Under the pieces are notes generated by a model. The model did not search any database. It was not told the DNA's origin and saw nothing but the letters and a program-made list of their open reading frames with translations. From contig NZ_OX336253.1 in the NCBI RefSeq assembly GCF_946902045.1, positions 1,798,001 through 1,862,000 of the forward strand: DNA of 64,000 nt, given 5' to 3'. Numbering within the stretch: position 1 is the stretch's first letter; every line of letters starts with the position of its first letter. The position numbers were made by a program, and so were the translations under genes. This DNA is from Neisseria sp. Marseille-Q5346. Its GTDB lineage: Bacteria > Pseudomonadota > Gammaproteobacteria > Burkholderiales > Neisseriaceae. Shown here one piece after another: positions 39,559 to 49,644 of the stretch.

Positions 39559-40728
39559 TCAAATCTCGATTTTATTCGGCGTAAAGGTTTGCCATTTATT
39601 GCAGGCTGGGCAGTGCCAGAAGAAGACTTGGGATTTGAAGTGGCAGTTGCGGCAGCGGTACATAACGCTTTTTTGCAGCTGGCGGCCGATAATGGAACGA
39701 ATCATATCGGTATCGGCTTTCCACTCCGGATTCATACTGCTGAGTTTCAAGCCAAGCAGGCGGTACACGCCGTTGAGATCAGGTTTTTGACGGACGAGTT
39801 CGACAGCGATTTGCGCCGCTTCGGTTTCGCCTTTGAGCAGTAGGGCCTTCTCGTAGATGACGTTGATCAGGTCAAGATCGGGGAAGGTTTGCATATAGCC
39901 GATAAGGCGGTTGAGGCCTTCTTCCTGCTTGCCTTGCGCGGCATAGGCTTCATAGAGTTTCTCGCCGACCATGCTCAGATAGGCGTGGTTTTGCTGCTCG
40001 ATGGCGGAATACGCTTCCACTGCGGCAGGGAAATTGCCCTGACGGTATTCGATGTCGCCAAGAATGATGTTGGCACGCGTACATTTTTTGTTGGCTTCGA
40101 GTGCTTTGCCGATGTTGTATCGGGCGGTGTCGAAGTTGGATTTAAACAGCGCGGCTTGGGCGATTTCGCAATAGAACTGGGCGATTTCAAACTGGTAGGT
40201 CTGTTCGTCATGGCTCAAGAGTTGCGCCATTTCGATGGCTTTTTCCCAGTCGCGGTCTTGTTGGTAGATGCTCAAAAGGTGTTGGCGGGCTTCGCGTGCC
40301 ATATCGCCTTCCTGCAAACCGAGGAAGATTTGTTCGGCACGGTCCACCAAGCCTGCGCTTTGGTAGTTTTGCGCCAATTCAAAAAGCACGCGCGCGCGTT
40401 TTTCGTTGACGGTGTCAGGCGAATCGAGCAGGGCGCGGTGCATATTGATGGCTTTGTCGTTTTCGCCGCGTTGGCGGTAGAGCTTGCCTAAGGTCAGGTT
40501 CAAGTCGTATGACTGCGGCTGCTGGTCGATGACTTCTGCCAATTCGCGTGCGGCGCGGCCGCTGTTGCGGTCAACGAGGGCGTCAAGGCTTTTGTAAAAC
40601 CCTGCCGGTATGCTTTTGGCCTGTTTTAGGACGGTCTTCATATCGACACGCGCGGCAAACCAGCCCATAGCGAAGAAAACGGGGAGGAGGACGATGGGTA
40701 GTAAGATGACCCACAATTCGTTGTCCAT
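39559..40728 (-). CDS. lapB: Lipopolysaccharide assembly protein LapB (YciM)
   Basis: This 389-residue inner membrane protein has an N-terminal membrane helix (about 5-22). A row of TPR repeats follows (LGKLYRQRGENDKAINMHRALL, LLSIYQQDRDWEKAIEMAQLL, GDIEYRQGNFPAAVEAYSAI). A rubredoxin-like zinc domain at the C-terminus has Cys359, Cys362, Cys373 and Cys376. LapB controls LpxC turnover with FtsH and links lipid A synthesis to export. It follows lapA with a 25-base gap. Confidence 0.95.
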   Translation of the reverse strand: MDNELWVILLPIVLLPVFFAMGWFAARVDMKTVLKQAKSIPAGFYKSLDALVDRNSGRAARELAEVIDQQPQSYDLNLTLGKLYRQRGENDKAINMHRALLDSPDTVNEKRARVLFELAQNYQSAGLVDRAEQIFLGLQEGDMAREARQHLLSIYQQDRDWEKAIEMAQLLSHDEQTYQFEIAQFYCEIAQAALFKSNFDTARYNIGKALEANKKCTRANIILGDIEYRQGNFPAAVEAYSAIEQQNHAYLSMVGEKLYEAYAAQGKQEEGLNRLIGYMQTFPDLDLINVIYEKALLLKGETEAAQIAVELVRQKPDLNGVYRLLGLKLSSMNPEWKADTDMIRSIIGRQLQKSVMYRCRNCHFKSQVFFWHCPACNKWQTFTPNKIEI

Positions 40729-40753
40729 GGTATTCCTTTATTGATTGGTGGCG

Positions 40754-41077
40754 TTACGCTTTGGGAGCGGTGTCGGAAGCCGTTGCCGGTGTTTCGGTTT
40801 TGACCGGAGTCAGGTCTTTTTCGGAAATGTGGGCGTATTTTTTCACTTCGGCACGCAGGCGGTTGTTTTCGCTGCGCAGGGTCAGCAGACGGCCGAAGAG
40901 GGCAAACATACCGAACACGATGCCGATAATAAAGGCACCGAAAAGCACGACAATCAGCGGCAGATTGACGTTTTGGCCGGGCAGGTAGAAGAAGGATACG
41001 GTGTGGGTATTGGTGATGGCCAGCAGGAGGAAAACAAGAAGAATCAGGATTTTGATGATGGTATAGATGAGTTTCAT
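40754..41077 (-). CDS. lapA: LapA family membrane protein
   Basis: This 107-residue protein starts MKLIYTIIKILILLVFLLLAI. It has two membrane helices joined by the conserved NTHTVSFFYLPGQNVNLPLIVVLFGAFIIGIVFGM, then a charged coiled tail ending in a Thr/Ala/Pro-rich stretch. The ATG at 41077 was chosen because CCGGAG lies just upstream and the family begins here; an in-frame extension to 41167 is not plausible. LapA acts with LapB in lipopolysaccharide assembly. Confidence 0.92.
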   Translation of the reverse strand: MKLIYTIIKILILLVFLLLAITNTHTVSFFYLPGQNVNLPLIVVLFGAFIIGIVFGMFALFGRLLTLRSENNRLRAEVKKYAHISEKDLTPVKTETPATASDTAPKA

Positions 41078-41290
41078 GGGTTGCTCCGGGTGGGCCGCGG
41101 TTGGGGCAGGCCGTCTGAAAAATGGTATCAGTTTAAACGATTTGCCGGATTTCGGATAGGACGGCATGTTTCAGACGGCATGGGAAGAGTGCCTTTAATG
41201 CTGACGGGTACTTGTCAAACCCATATTGAAAGGCGTATTGTTCAGTCTTTAGTTATTATCTTACAAATCAGAATAAGAAAGGCAATCATC

Positions 41291-42289
41291 ATGAGCAGAC
41301 CAGTCCCAGCCGTATTCGGCAGCGTTTTCCACGCTGAAATGCCCGTTATCGCTTATCGTGAAGGTAAATGGCAACCGGTAGAATGGCAATCTTCCAAAGA
41401 CCTGACACTCGCCCCGGGCGCACACGCCCTGCATTACGGCAGCGAATGTTTTGAAGGTTTGAAGGCATTCCGTCAGGCAAACGGCAAAATCGTGATGTTC
41501 CGCCCGACCGCCAATATCGCGCGCATGCAGCAAAGCGCAGATATTCTGCACCTGCCGCGTCCTGAAACGGAAGCTTATTTGAATGCTTTGATCGAATTGG
41601 TCAAACGCTCCGCCGAGGAAATCCCTGATGCGCCAGCCGCTTTGTACCTGCGTCCGACTTTGATCGGTACCGACCCTGTGATCGGTAAGGCCGGTTCTCC
41701 TTCCGAAACTGCTTTGCTGTACATTCTGGCTTCTCCTGTCGGCGACTATTTCAAAGCCGGTTCGCCCGTTAAAATCTTGGTGGAAACCGAACACATCCGT
41801 TGCGCCCCGCACATGGGCCGCGTGAAATGCGGCGGCAACTACGCTTCCGCCATGCCTTGGGTATTGAAAGCCAAAGCAGAGCACGGTGCAAACCAAGTAT
41901 TGTTCTGCCCGAATGGCGACGTTCAGGAAACCGGCGCGTCCAACTTTATCCTGATTAACGGCGATGAAATCATTACCAAACCGTTGACCGACGAATTCTT
42001 GCACGGCGTTACCCGCGATTCCGTACTGACTGTTGCCAAAGATTTGGGCTACACCGTTACCGAACGCAACTTTACCGTTGATGAGCTGAAAGCAGCTGTG
42101 GAAAATGGCGCAGAGGCGATTCTGACCGGTACGGCTGCTGTCATTTCTCCGGTAACTTCTTTCGTGATTGATGGCAAAGAAATCGAAGTGAAGAGCCAAG
42201 AGCGCGGTTACGCAATCCGTAAGGCGATTACCGACATTCAATACGGTTTGACAGAAGACAAACACGGCTGGTTGGTCGAAGTTTGTTGA
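41291..42289 (+). CDS. ilvE: Branched-chain amino acid aminotransferase
   Basis: This 332-residue PLP enzyme performs the last step of Ile, Val and Leu synthesis. MSRPVPAVFGSVFHAEMPVIAYREGKW begins the protein. Conserved blocks are ALHYGSECFEGLKAFR, RPTLIGTD, MGRVKCGGNYASAM with the PLP lysine, VQETGASNFILI and ILTGTAAVISPV. The ATG at 41291 is chosen because similarity starts here; the open frame continues upstream to 40745 only through DNA antisense to lapA. It is unlinked from the ilv operon at 6-9.5 kb. Confidence 0.96.
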   Translation: MSRPVPAVFGSVFHAEMPVIAYREGKWQPVEWQSSKDLTLAPGAHALHYGSECFEGLKAFRQANGKIVMFRPTANIARMQQSADILHLPRPETEAYLNALIELVKRSAEEIPDAPAALYLRPTLIGTDPVIGKAGSPSETALLYILASPVGDYFKAGSPVKILVETEHIRCAPHMGRVKCGGNYASAMPWVLKAKAEHGANQVLFCPNGDVQETGASNFILINGDEIITKPLTDEFLHGVTRDSVLTVAKDLGYTVTERNFTVDELKAAVENGAEAILTGTAAVISPVTSFVIDGKEIEVKSQERGYAIRKAITDIQYGLTEDKHGWLVEVC

Positions 42290-42305
42290 ATAGAACGCAT
42301 TTAAT

Positions 42306-42350
42306 AAAAAAAAAGGCCGTCTGAAATATTTTTTCAGACGGCCTTTTTTT
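42306..42350 (+). terminator. Inverted-DUS terminator of ilvE
   Basis: A run of nine A, AGGCCGTCTGAAA, a 5-base loop, TTTCAGACGGCCT and seven T. Confidence 0.85.
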
Positions 42351-43002
42351 ATTGGTTTTTAGATGGTGAAAGCAATAATAAAATACTAAATTTTGCAAAT
42401 AAACGGTAGTATTTTAAGATAATCGGTATATAATGAATAGTCATGTTGTAAAAATACATATTGGAAATATCGAATTTTATTGATTTTTCGATGAAGTTAA
42501 AAACAGTTATAGATATTTATTCTGTATATTTTGTAAATTTAGTTAAATAGGGAATGCTAAAAACATATCGTGTTAGAATTTCCCTCCTTTTTGGCTTCGC
42601 GGGATTCACTCTGTCAAGTCAAAAAGGAAAAAGATGCAAGATAAAACCATTTTTATTTTGCTATAAAAATCAAAAATAACTTAACTTTGGATGAACTAAT
42701 CAATTAAAAAGGGACTCTGATACATTTCCGTCAAAAATAACCGGATACATGGTGCGCGGACAGATTGCCTATAAAAGTCATCCAAGGGTTCTGTCTAAAC
42801 ACCATTACCGTTTCCAATTAGAAAACCGGCAGAAGGGGAAACGCTGCCGAGTTTCTCAAAGTGGCCAGCTTCAGTTTGGCCTTTATACAGGCAATTGCTG
42901 TTACGACAGAATCCGTCTTACCTCTTTATTCAATCGAACTTTTTTGTTGCACGCTTGTGCGGTGGGAAAGAACGATATTTGATACAAGGAAATACGCTGA
43001 TT
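42351..43002 (+). other. Long AT-rich leader region of the beta-helix gene
   Basis: About 650 bases without a supported gene. A TATAAT at 42429-42434 lacks a good -35. A 12-bp stem with one G:U (CCTTTTTGGCTT at 42586-42597 with AAGTCAAAAAGG at 42616-42627) could form a hairpin. Short open frames near 42749-42982 have no ribosome site or recognisable product. Confidence 0.5.
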
Positions 43003-45624
43003 ATGTCACATAAACTTGCTCCTCTTGGCCGTACCCATATCCGTCACGGCTCCTCAACTCCTGAAACCACTTCCAAATCATCTTCTCCGCTAAAAGAATG
43101 GATACACACTCAAAATTGGGGGGATAGTCCGTCGGTTTTTCCAGAACCCAAGCAATTAAGCGGTAAAAATACTGTAACGAGAGAGGCGGTTCATGTAGCT
43201 GAGGCAGAAAGATTGGACAGCACTTCATCATCTTCAGACGGTCTTGTGACAAAAATGCATGTCGCACGAGCCAGCGTTGCTTCTGTAAGCAGCGTTTCCA
43301 GTAAAAACACCATTGCGCCTAAAGTAACAAATAAACCTGCCGCTACCGATAAAGCAACGGCAGCCAAACCAGTCAATAAATCGATGGAAAAAGTCCTGGC
43401 TGAAAGGCAAAAAATTTACGAAGAGGCTAAAGCAAAAAAAATAGCCGAAGCCGCCGCAGCTAAAGCAAAGGCGGTTGAGCGCGCAAAAGAAGCGCATAAA
43501 GCGGCAGTCGAAAAAGCGATTGAAGAGCGTAAAGCCAAACAAGAAGCCGCCCGCAAAGAGAAAGAGGCAGAAGACAGAATTGCCGAAGGAAAAGAAACAG
43601 TTGAAATTGCGCATAAAAAGAATCTGAAGGATTCAGACGGCCATGACAAAATAGCGGGCGTTTCTTCCGGCAAAAAAGCAATCAATAGTCACGACGGACA
43701 CCTCAGTTCGGGTAAAGCAAACAAAATTGACGATCATGCCGAAGGCAGGGTAAGTCTATCTGGAAAATACCGCGTGTATGAATCCAAAGAGTACGGTAAT
43801 TACATCCGCGTGAATGATTTTGGTGCCGATGCACAGGGTAAGAAAGACAGCCTTCAGGCATTTAAAGCAGCTTTAGAGGCGGCGCACAAAGAAAAAGCCA
43901 TGGTTTTCTTGGATGGTACTTACTATATTTCCAATCAGATTGTGATGGATAAAACCGTCTCCGGCGCGCGTGGCTTGTTTGGTTCGGGGATGGGCAAAAC
44001 CAAGGTAACGTTTGATAAGGCGCAGACGGGTGTGTTCAATCCGGACACCAACCATGATGACATTCGCCAATTTGCCGGTATCTTGATTGATGGGCAAAAC
44101 AATAAAACCATTGCCGACTTGTCGGTTCAATATACCAACCCTGATTTTTACCGCAAAGGCTTAAGCTATTTTGGCAAGGTAAACGGCATTTTAGTGAACG
44201 ATGCGGACAATACTTTAATCAGCAAAGTAGAGGTTTCCGGTGCCAATCGTGCTGGTGTGATGTTTACGTCAACCGCTTCTTTGGAAACGGAAAAAGGTCA
44301 AAAACTGACCTTTAAAGCGCGCGTACAAAGCGGCGAAATTGATGAAAAATACGAAGCGCTGCCTTTGGGTGAAAACAACCGTATTGTTGATTCGTATCTA
44401 CACCACAACCGCGTTGCCGGTGCGCTGATCGGTTTCCAACAAAACTTTATCGGCGAGGGCAACCGTTTGGATTGGAACGGCCACGAAGCGGATGGCGGGA
44501 CAGGGTACGGTATGGCCGTGGCTGCCGGTAGCTACAATTACGGCATCACATACCGTAAAAACACGACCGACCATAACTACCGCAAGGGTTTGGATGTGCA
44601 CGATGGTACAGGCATTGTCATTGAAAACAATGTGTTAACGGGTGACCGGCTATATGGTATTGTTGCCTACAACCGCCAGTTTTCTATGGATAAAGTCAAA
44701 ATTACCGGCAATACCATTATTCAAGATCCGAGCTTCCGTTTGAATGTTGATGATGACTTGGGCAAGTACTACCACATGTATTCAGGTATTCAGGTGCAAA
44801 CCAATACCCAATACAGAGATTTGCACTCGGCTGACAAAGGCTATTTTGATATAAGCGATAATGTCATTAAAAATCTGACGGTTTATCAAAACAATATTCA
44901 GACCTACGCGATTGAGTTCCGTAACCATGAAAGCAAAATGGATTACACGCTCAATATGGCAAACAACAAGATCAGCGGCGAATCCACCAAATATCTGATT
45001 GCCGTCATCAACGATACCTATGACCGCGTTTTATCTAAAAACGGCATGGGCAGCGGTACCATTACCATCAGCGGCAATGACGCCGATATCGGCAAGATCA
45101 TGAAAGGCGCAGTACCGGTTTATGTGGAAGAACACCATGGTAATGTCGCTATGCATGGGGCGGTAACGATTCACAACAACAAAATTTCCGTGCGTGAAGA
45201 ATCTGCCGGCTATGTCGAATTTGCTTATTTAAAGAGCAATGCTAAAGAGTACAACATCACCAATAATACATTGAAACTTGGCGGTAATTTGAATGATGCT
45301 TTGATAGACGTACACAGTACCAACCCTAAGGGTAAGGCATCTTTAAATGTGGCCAACAACAAAATCCTGACGGACATTAAAGGCAAGTTGTATGATTCAT
45401 GGCTGCGCTTTGAAAATGACATCAACACGTATTCTGAAGGCAATAGCCATAACGGCGCAGCACTGAAAAAAGTGAATACGACCGACAGTAAAGTGGCATT
45501 GAGCGATATTTTGTCAGAAGCCAACCATATTGTTGAAACGACTAAAGAGACTGTGTATCACCATACTCAGAACGTGTATACATCAGGAGTGGAAGAACAT
45601 CATACAACGACAGGGATTTTGTAA
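43003..45624 (+). CDS. Large coiled-coil plus right-handed beta-helix protein (pectin-lyase-like), function unknown
   Basis: This 873-residue protein has no visible signal peptide. Residues 1-125 are Ser/Thr/Lys-rich and disordered. Residues 127-205 are an Ala/Lys/Glu coiled coil (SMEKVLAERQKIYEEAKAKK). From about 265 a parallel beta-helix begins with the family motif NDFGADAQGKKDSLQAFKAAL (Asp272) and GLFGSGMGKTKVTF. Many N-N-x-I/V turns (VIENNVLTG, ITGNTIIQD, DISDNVIKN) follow. KGLDVHDG (Asp531, His533, Asp534) resembles the DPHE catalytic loop of alginate C5-epimerases; this is inference. The C-terminus is His/Thr-rich. The ATG follows AAGGAAATACG. Two DUS-like sites near its 5' end suggest long residence in Neisseria. 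Export route and substrate are unknown. Confidence 0.85.
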   Translation: MSHKLAPLGRTHIRHGSSTPETTSKSSSPLKEWIHTQNWGDSPSVFPEPKQLSGKNTVTREAVHVAEAERLDSTSSSSDGLVTKMHVARASVASVSSVSSKNTIAPKVTNKPAATDKATAAKPVNKSMEKVLAERQKIYEEAKAKKIAEAAAAKAKAVERAKEAHKAAVEKAIEERKAKQEAARKEKEAEDRIAEGKETVEIAHKKNLKDSDGHDKIAGVSSGKKAINSHDGHLSSGKANKIDDHAEGRVSLSGKYRVYESKEYGNYIRVNDFGADAQGKKDSLQAFKAALEAAHKEKAMVFLDGTYYISNQIVMDKTVSGARGLFGSGMGKTKVTFDKAQTGVFNPDTNHDDIRQFAGILIDGQNNKTIADLSVQYTNPDFYRKGLSYFGKVNGILVNDADNTLISKVEVSGANRAGVMFTSTASLETEKGQKLTFKARVQSGEIDEKYEALPLGENNRIVDSYLHHNRVAGALIGFQQNFIGEGNRLDWNGHEADGGTGYGMAVAAGSYNYGITYRKNTTDHNYRKGLDVHDGTGIVIENNVLTGDRLYGIVAYNRQFSMDKVKITGNTIIQDPSFRLNVDDDLGKYYHMYSGIQVQTNTQYRDLHSADKGYFDISDNVIKNLTVYQNNIQTYAIEFRNHESKMDYTLNMANNKISGESTKYLIAVINDTYDRVLSKNGMGSGTITISGNDADIGKIMKGAVPVYVEEHHGNVAMHGAVTIHNNKISVREESAGYVEFAYLKSNAKEYNITNNTLKLGGNLNDALIDVHSTNPKGKASLNVANNKILTDIKGKLYDSWLRFENDINTYSEGNSHNGAALKKVNTTDSKVALSDILSEANHIVETTKETVYHHTQNVYTSGVEEHHTTTGIL

Positions 45625-45666
45625 GTTGTTGAAGTCGTAATCTTTATGTTTTAAATATTGATAAAT

Positions 45667-45703
45667 AAAAAAAGGCCGTCTGAAAATTTTCAGACGGCCT
45701 TTT
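45667..45703. terminator. Convergent inverted-DUS terminator
   Basis: AAAAAAAGGCCGTCTGAAAA abuts TTTTCAGACGGCCTTTT between the beta-helix gene and metE. Confidence 0.85.
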
Positions 45704-45716
45704 CATCTAACTCACA

Positions 45717-47993
45717 TTATTTAGCCAGTTCGGCACGCAATTTGTGGGTTACGTTCATCATCACTTGGAGTTGTTCCAGAGTTTCTTTCCAGCCACGTGT
45801 TTTCAGGCCGCAGTCTGGGTTTACCCACAGACGTTCAACCGGTACAACCTCGATGGCTTTGCGCAACAGGTGCTCAACTTCAGCTTCAGTCGGTACGCGT
45901 GGGCTGTGGATGTCGTAAACGCCCGGGCCGATGTCGTTCGGGTATTTGAACTCGCCGAATGCAGTCAAGAGCTCCATGTCGGAACGTGAAGTTTCGATGG
46001 TGATGACGTCAGCATCCATAGCGGCGATGGCAGGCAGGATGTCGTTGAACTCAGAGTAGCACATATGAGTGTGGATTTGGGTGCTGTCTTCGCAACCGGT
46101 AGAGGACAGGCGGAACGATTCGCCGGCCCAGTTCAGGTAGGCATCCCAATCGGCACGTTTCAAAGGCAGACCTTCGCGGATGGCAGGTTCGTCGATTTGG
46201 ATGACTTTGATGCCTGCTTTTTCCAGATCCAATACTTCGTCGTTCAGGGCCAGTGCGATTTGTTTGCACACGGTAGAGCGAGGAATATCGTTGCGGACGA
46301 AAGACCATTGCAGAATGGTGACAGGGCCGGTCAACATACCTTTCATCGGGCGTTTGGTCAGGCTTTGCGCGTAAGTAGACCAAGCGACAGTCATGGCTTC
46401 AGGACGGCTTACGTCACCGAAGATGATAGGTGGTTTCACGCAGCGTGAGCCGTAGCTTTGTACCCAGCCGTATTGGGTGAATGCAAAACCGCTCAACAAT
46501 TCGCCGAAGTATTCGACCATGTCGTTACGCTCGGCTTCGCCGTGTACCAGTACGTCCAAGTCCAGTTTTTCTTGTTCTTCAACCACCAAGGCGATTTCTT
46601 TTTTCATCGCGGCTTCGTAATCAGCGGCAGACAGTTCGCCTTTTTTGAAGGCTGCGCGTGCTTGGCGGATTTCGGTAGTTTGTGGGAAAGAACCGATGTT
46701 GGTAGTCGGTAGCAGAGGCAGGTTCAACCATGCTTGTTGCGCTTTGATACGGTCGGCAAATGGAGATTTGCGTTGGTCCGCGTTGGCAGGCAAATCGGCC
46801 AGGCGTTTGGCAACGTCTGCACGGTTGATTTCGCTGCTGTTGGCACGGGAGTCGGCAGCAGCTTGGCTGGCGGCGAGTTCTTCGGCAACGGAATCACGGC
46901 CTTCGTTCAATGCGGCTTTCAGAACGCGCAATTCTTGGGTTTTTTGCAGGGTGAATGCCAACCAAGAGTACAGGTCAGGTTTGTTGGCTTTCAGTTTTTC
47001 TTCAACTGACAAGTCAAATGGAGTGTGCAGCAGAGAGCAAGAGCTAGAAATCCACAAACGGTCGCCCAGTTTGGCTTGCAGAGGCTCGACAGTTTCCAAA
47101 ACTTTGTTCAGGTTGGCACGCCAAATATTGCGGCCGTCGATAACGCCGGCAGACAGAACTTTGTCGTAGTCGGCAAATGCGTCCAGTTGTTCAGGAGCGC
47201 GTACCAAGTCGATGTGCAGGCCGTCAACAGGCAGGGATTTCAGCAAAGCAGCGTGTTCGGCAACAGAACCGAAGTAAGTGCTCAACAGGATTTTGGCGTT
47301 TACTTTGCTCAAAGTGGCGTAAACGTCTTTGTAGGCTTCTACCCATTCTTTAGGCAGGTCAACAGCCAAAGCTGGCTCGTCGATTTGAATCCATTCGGCA
47401 CCGGCTTCAACCAAAGCGTTCAGGATTTCAACGTAAACAGGCAACAGTTTAGGCAACAGGCTCAGACGGTCGAATTCGACAGCGCCTTTTTCTTTACCTA
47501 CCCACAGGAAAGTCAATGGGCCGACGATGGTCGGTTTGGCTTTCAGGCCCAAAGCTTGGGCTTCTTGCAGTTGTTGAACGTAGTGTTTGGCGTTGGCTTT
47601 GAATTCGGTATCGGCGTGGAATTCAGGCACCAAGTAGTGGTAGTTGGTGTCGAACCATTTGGTCATTTCGATAGCGAATTGGTCTTTGTTACCACGGGCC
47701 AGTTGGAAGAATTGTTCCAAAGACAGGTTTTGGCTGTCGAAGCCGAAACGGGCAGGGATGGCACCGGTGGCAACTTGCAGGTCGAGGATGTGATCGTAGA
47801 AAGTGAAATCGCCTACGGCAACGTAATCAGCGTTGGCAGCAGCTTGGTGTTTCCAGTTTTTCTCGCGCAAGTCTTTAGCAACAGCCAGCAATTCTTGCTC
47901 GCTGATTTCTTTGCGCCAGTATTTTTCTTGTGCGAATTTCAATTCGCGGAAGGCACCGACGCGCGGGAAGCCTGAAAAATGTAATGTTGTCAT
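45717..47993 (-). CDS. metE: Cobalamin-independent methionine synthase
   Basis: This 758-residue zinc enzyme transfers the methyl group of 5-methyltetrahydrofolate (polyglutamate) to homocysteine. It shows the two-domain MetE layout: N-terminal [27 protein letters not shown], and a C-terminal catalytic domain with [31 protein letters not shown] and the zinc ligands in HTHMCYSEF and [12 protein letters not shown]. It lies downstream of metF, which makes its methyl donor. The 89-base gap has a hairpin. Ribosome site TAGGAGAGTT. Confidence 0.98.
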   Translation of the reverse strand: MTTLHFSGFPRVGAFRELKFAQEKYWRKEISEQELLAVAKDLREKNWKHQAAANADYVAVGDFTFYDHILDLQVATGAIPARFGFDSQNLSLEQFFQLARGNKDQFAIEMTKWFDTNYHYLVPEFHADTEFKANAKHYVQQLQEAQALGLKAKPTIVGPLTFLWVGKEKGAVEFDRLSLLPKLLPVYVEILNALVEAGAEWIQIDEPALAVDLPKEWVEAYKDVYATLSKVNAKILLSTYFGSVAEHAALLKSLPVDGLHIDLVRAPEQLDAFADYDKVLSAGVIDGRNIWRANLNKVLETVEPLQAKLGDRLWISSSCSLLHTPFDLSVEEKLKANKPDLYSWLAFTLQKTQELRVLKAALNEGRDSVAEELAASQAAADSRANSSEINRADVAKRLADLPANADQRKSPFADRIKAQQAWLNLPLLPTTNIGSFPQTTEIRQARAAFKKGELSAADYEAAMKKEIALVVEEQEKLDLDVLVHGEAERNDMVEYFGELLSGFAFTQYGWVQSYGSRCVKPPIIFGDVSRPEAMTVAWSTYAQSLTKRPMKGMLTGPVTILQWSFVRNDIPRSTVCKQIALALNDEVLDLEKAGIKVIQIDEPAIREGLPLKRADWDAYLNWAGESFRLSSTGCEDSTQIHTHMCYSEFNDILPAIAAMDADVITIETSRSDMELLTAFGEFKYPNDIGPGVYDIHSPRVPTEAEVEHLLRKAIEVVPVERLWVNPDCGLKTRGWKETLEQLQVMMNVTHKLRAELAK

Positions 47994-48020
47994 GTTAACT
48001 CTCCTAGTTGGAATTTTGAA

Positions 48021-48039
48021 TCAGGCCGGTATGGCCTGA
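48021..48039 (-). repeat. Hairpin in the metE leader
   Basis: TCAGGCC-GGTAT-GGCCTGA is a 7-bp inverted repeat 28 bases before the metE start. A regulatory role is possible. Confidence 0.4.
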
Positions 48040-48082
48040 ATGTTCGATATTGTAAATCAGAATGGTGAGGCCGTCTGTTTTA

Positions 48083-48988
<906 letters not shown>

Positions 48989-49007
48989 TTATTTGTTGTC
49001 AGGCTGC

Positions 49008-49036
49008 ATAATAAATTTGAGGTTGGTATGAGTCAA
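49008..49036 (-). promoter_or_regulatory. Promoter of metF-metE
   Basis: On the minus strand -35 TTGACT (49036-49031) and -10 TATTAT (49013-49008) are 17 bases apart, 43 bases before metF. Confidence 0.7.
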
Positions 49037-49057
49037 TTTCGAAATTTTCCGAAATTG
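49034..49057. promoter_or_regulatory. Inverted repeat overlapping the metF -35 box (operator candidate)
   Basis: CAATTTCG-N8-CGAAATTG is a perfect 8-bp inverted repeat with half-sites 16 bases apart, overlapping the upstream edge of the promoter. It could bind an activator or a repressor of methionine genes. Confidence 0.5.
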
Positions 49058-49135
49058 TATGAATAGATTTAATAAAGACCTCAGGCCGTCTGAAAAACAG
49101 CCTGAGGTCTTGTTTGATAGGGAAGGGAGGAAAGA

Positions 49136-49333
49136 TTATTCTGTTTCATCTATCCATGCTTGTTGCACGGCTTCGAGAATACGCTCGCCGCAACGCGCCG
49201 GATCATCGTCAAATTCAGGCAGAGCCATAATCAAATCACGCAGTTGGGTAAAACGCACGGTTTTCGGGTCGATGCTGTCGCCGTGTAAGTCGTAGAGTTC
49301 TTCGGCGATGCGTTGGGTATCTGTCCATTTCAT
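49136..49333 (-). CDS. iscX: Iron-sulfur assembly protein IscX (YfhJ)
   Basis: This 65-residue acidic protein, MKWTDTQRIAEELYDLHGDSIDPKTVRF, matches IscX, which binds IscS and iron and tunes Fe-S cluster assembly. The ATG at 49333 follows AAAGGAACACATC. It is separated from fdx and hscA, with which it is usually grouped, by a plus-strand gene. A DUS lies just downstream of its stop. Confidence 0.93.
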   Translation of the reverse strand: MKWTDTQRIAEELYDLHGDSIDPKTVRFTQLRDLIMALPEFDDDPARCGERILEAVQQAWIDETE

Positions 49334-49644
49334 GATGTGTTCCTTTATTGGGTTTCGACTATTGCCAATTATTTTAATCAAGAAGAAGTCGGACTGCCAG
49401 ATTGTTTTACGGAAGATAGGCAGGTAAATGATGACGCTATTTTTTAACAAAATAGCATAGTTGCGTTAAAATACGGCAAGACACTTAAAATTCACGGCAT
49501 ATTCCCTTTGAATCTGCCGTTTTATACTTTCTATTCCGTTTTGAATGATTTGGTTTCCATGCAAAATTTACATTTCGCTATGCAACCAAATTTTTTGGAA
49601 CGGCTCTTAAGACAATCCATCGCTTAAAAATAAAAGGAAAAAAG
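49334..49644. other. Divergent intergenic region between iscX and the 206-residue gene
   Basis: It holds a plus-strand promoter (-35 TTAACA at 49444-49449, 17 bases, -10 TAAAAT at 49467-49472) that predicts a leader of about 165 nt. No gene or DUS was seen. Confidence 0.5.

Noticed and set aside
40745..41290. Long N-terminal extension of ilvE in frame upstream of 41291
   Set aside because: It runs antisense through lapA, has no ribosome site, and IlvE similarity starts at MSRPVPAVF.
41261..42265. 334-codon minus-strand frame opposite ilvE
   Set aside because: Fully antisense to a well-conserved gene; no independent support.
42749..42982. 77-codon frame in the leader of the beta-helix gene
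   Set aside because: No ribosome site, no signal peptide or domain, and atypical composition; kept only as part of the leader.
47025..47975. 316-codon plus-strand frame opposite metE
   Set aside because: Gln/Phe/Val-rich shadow product, fully inside metE.
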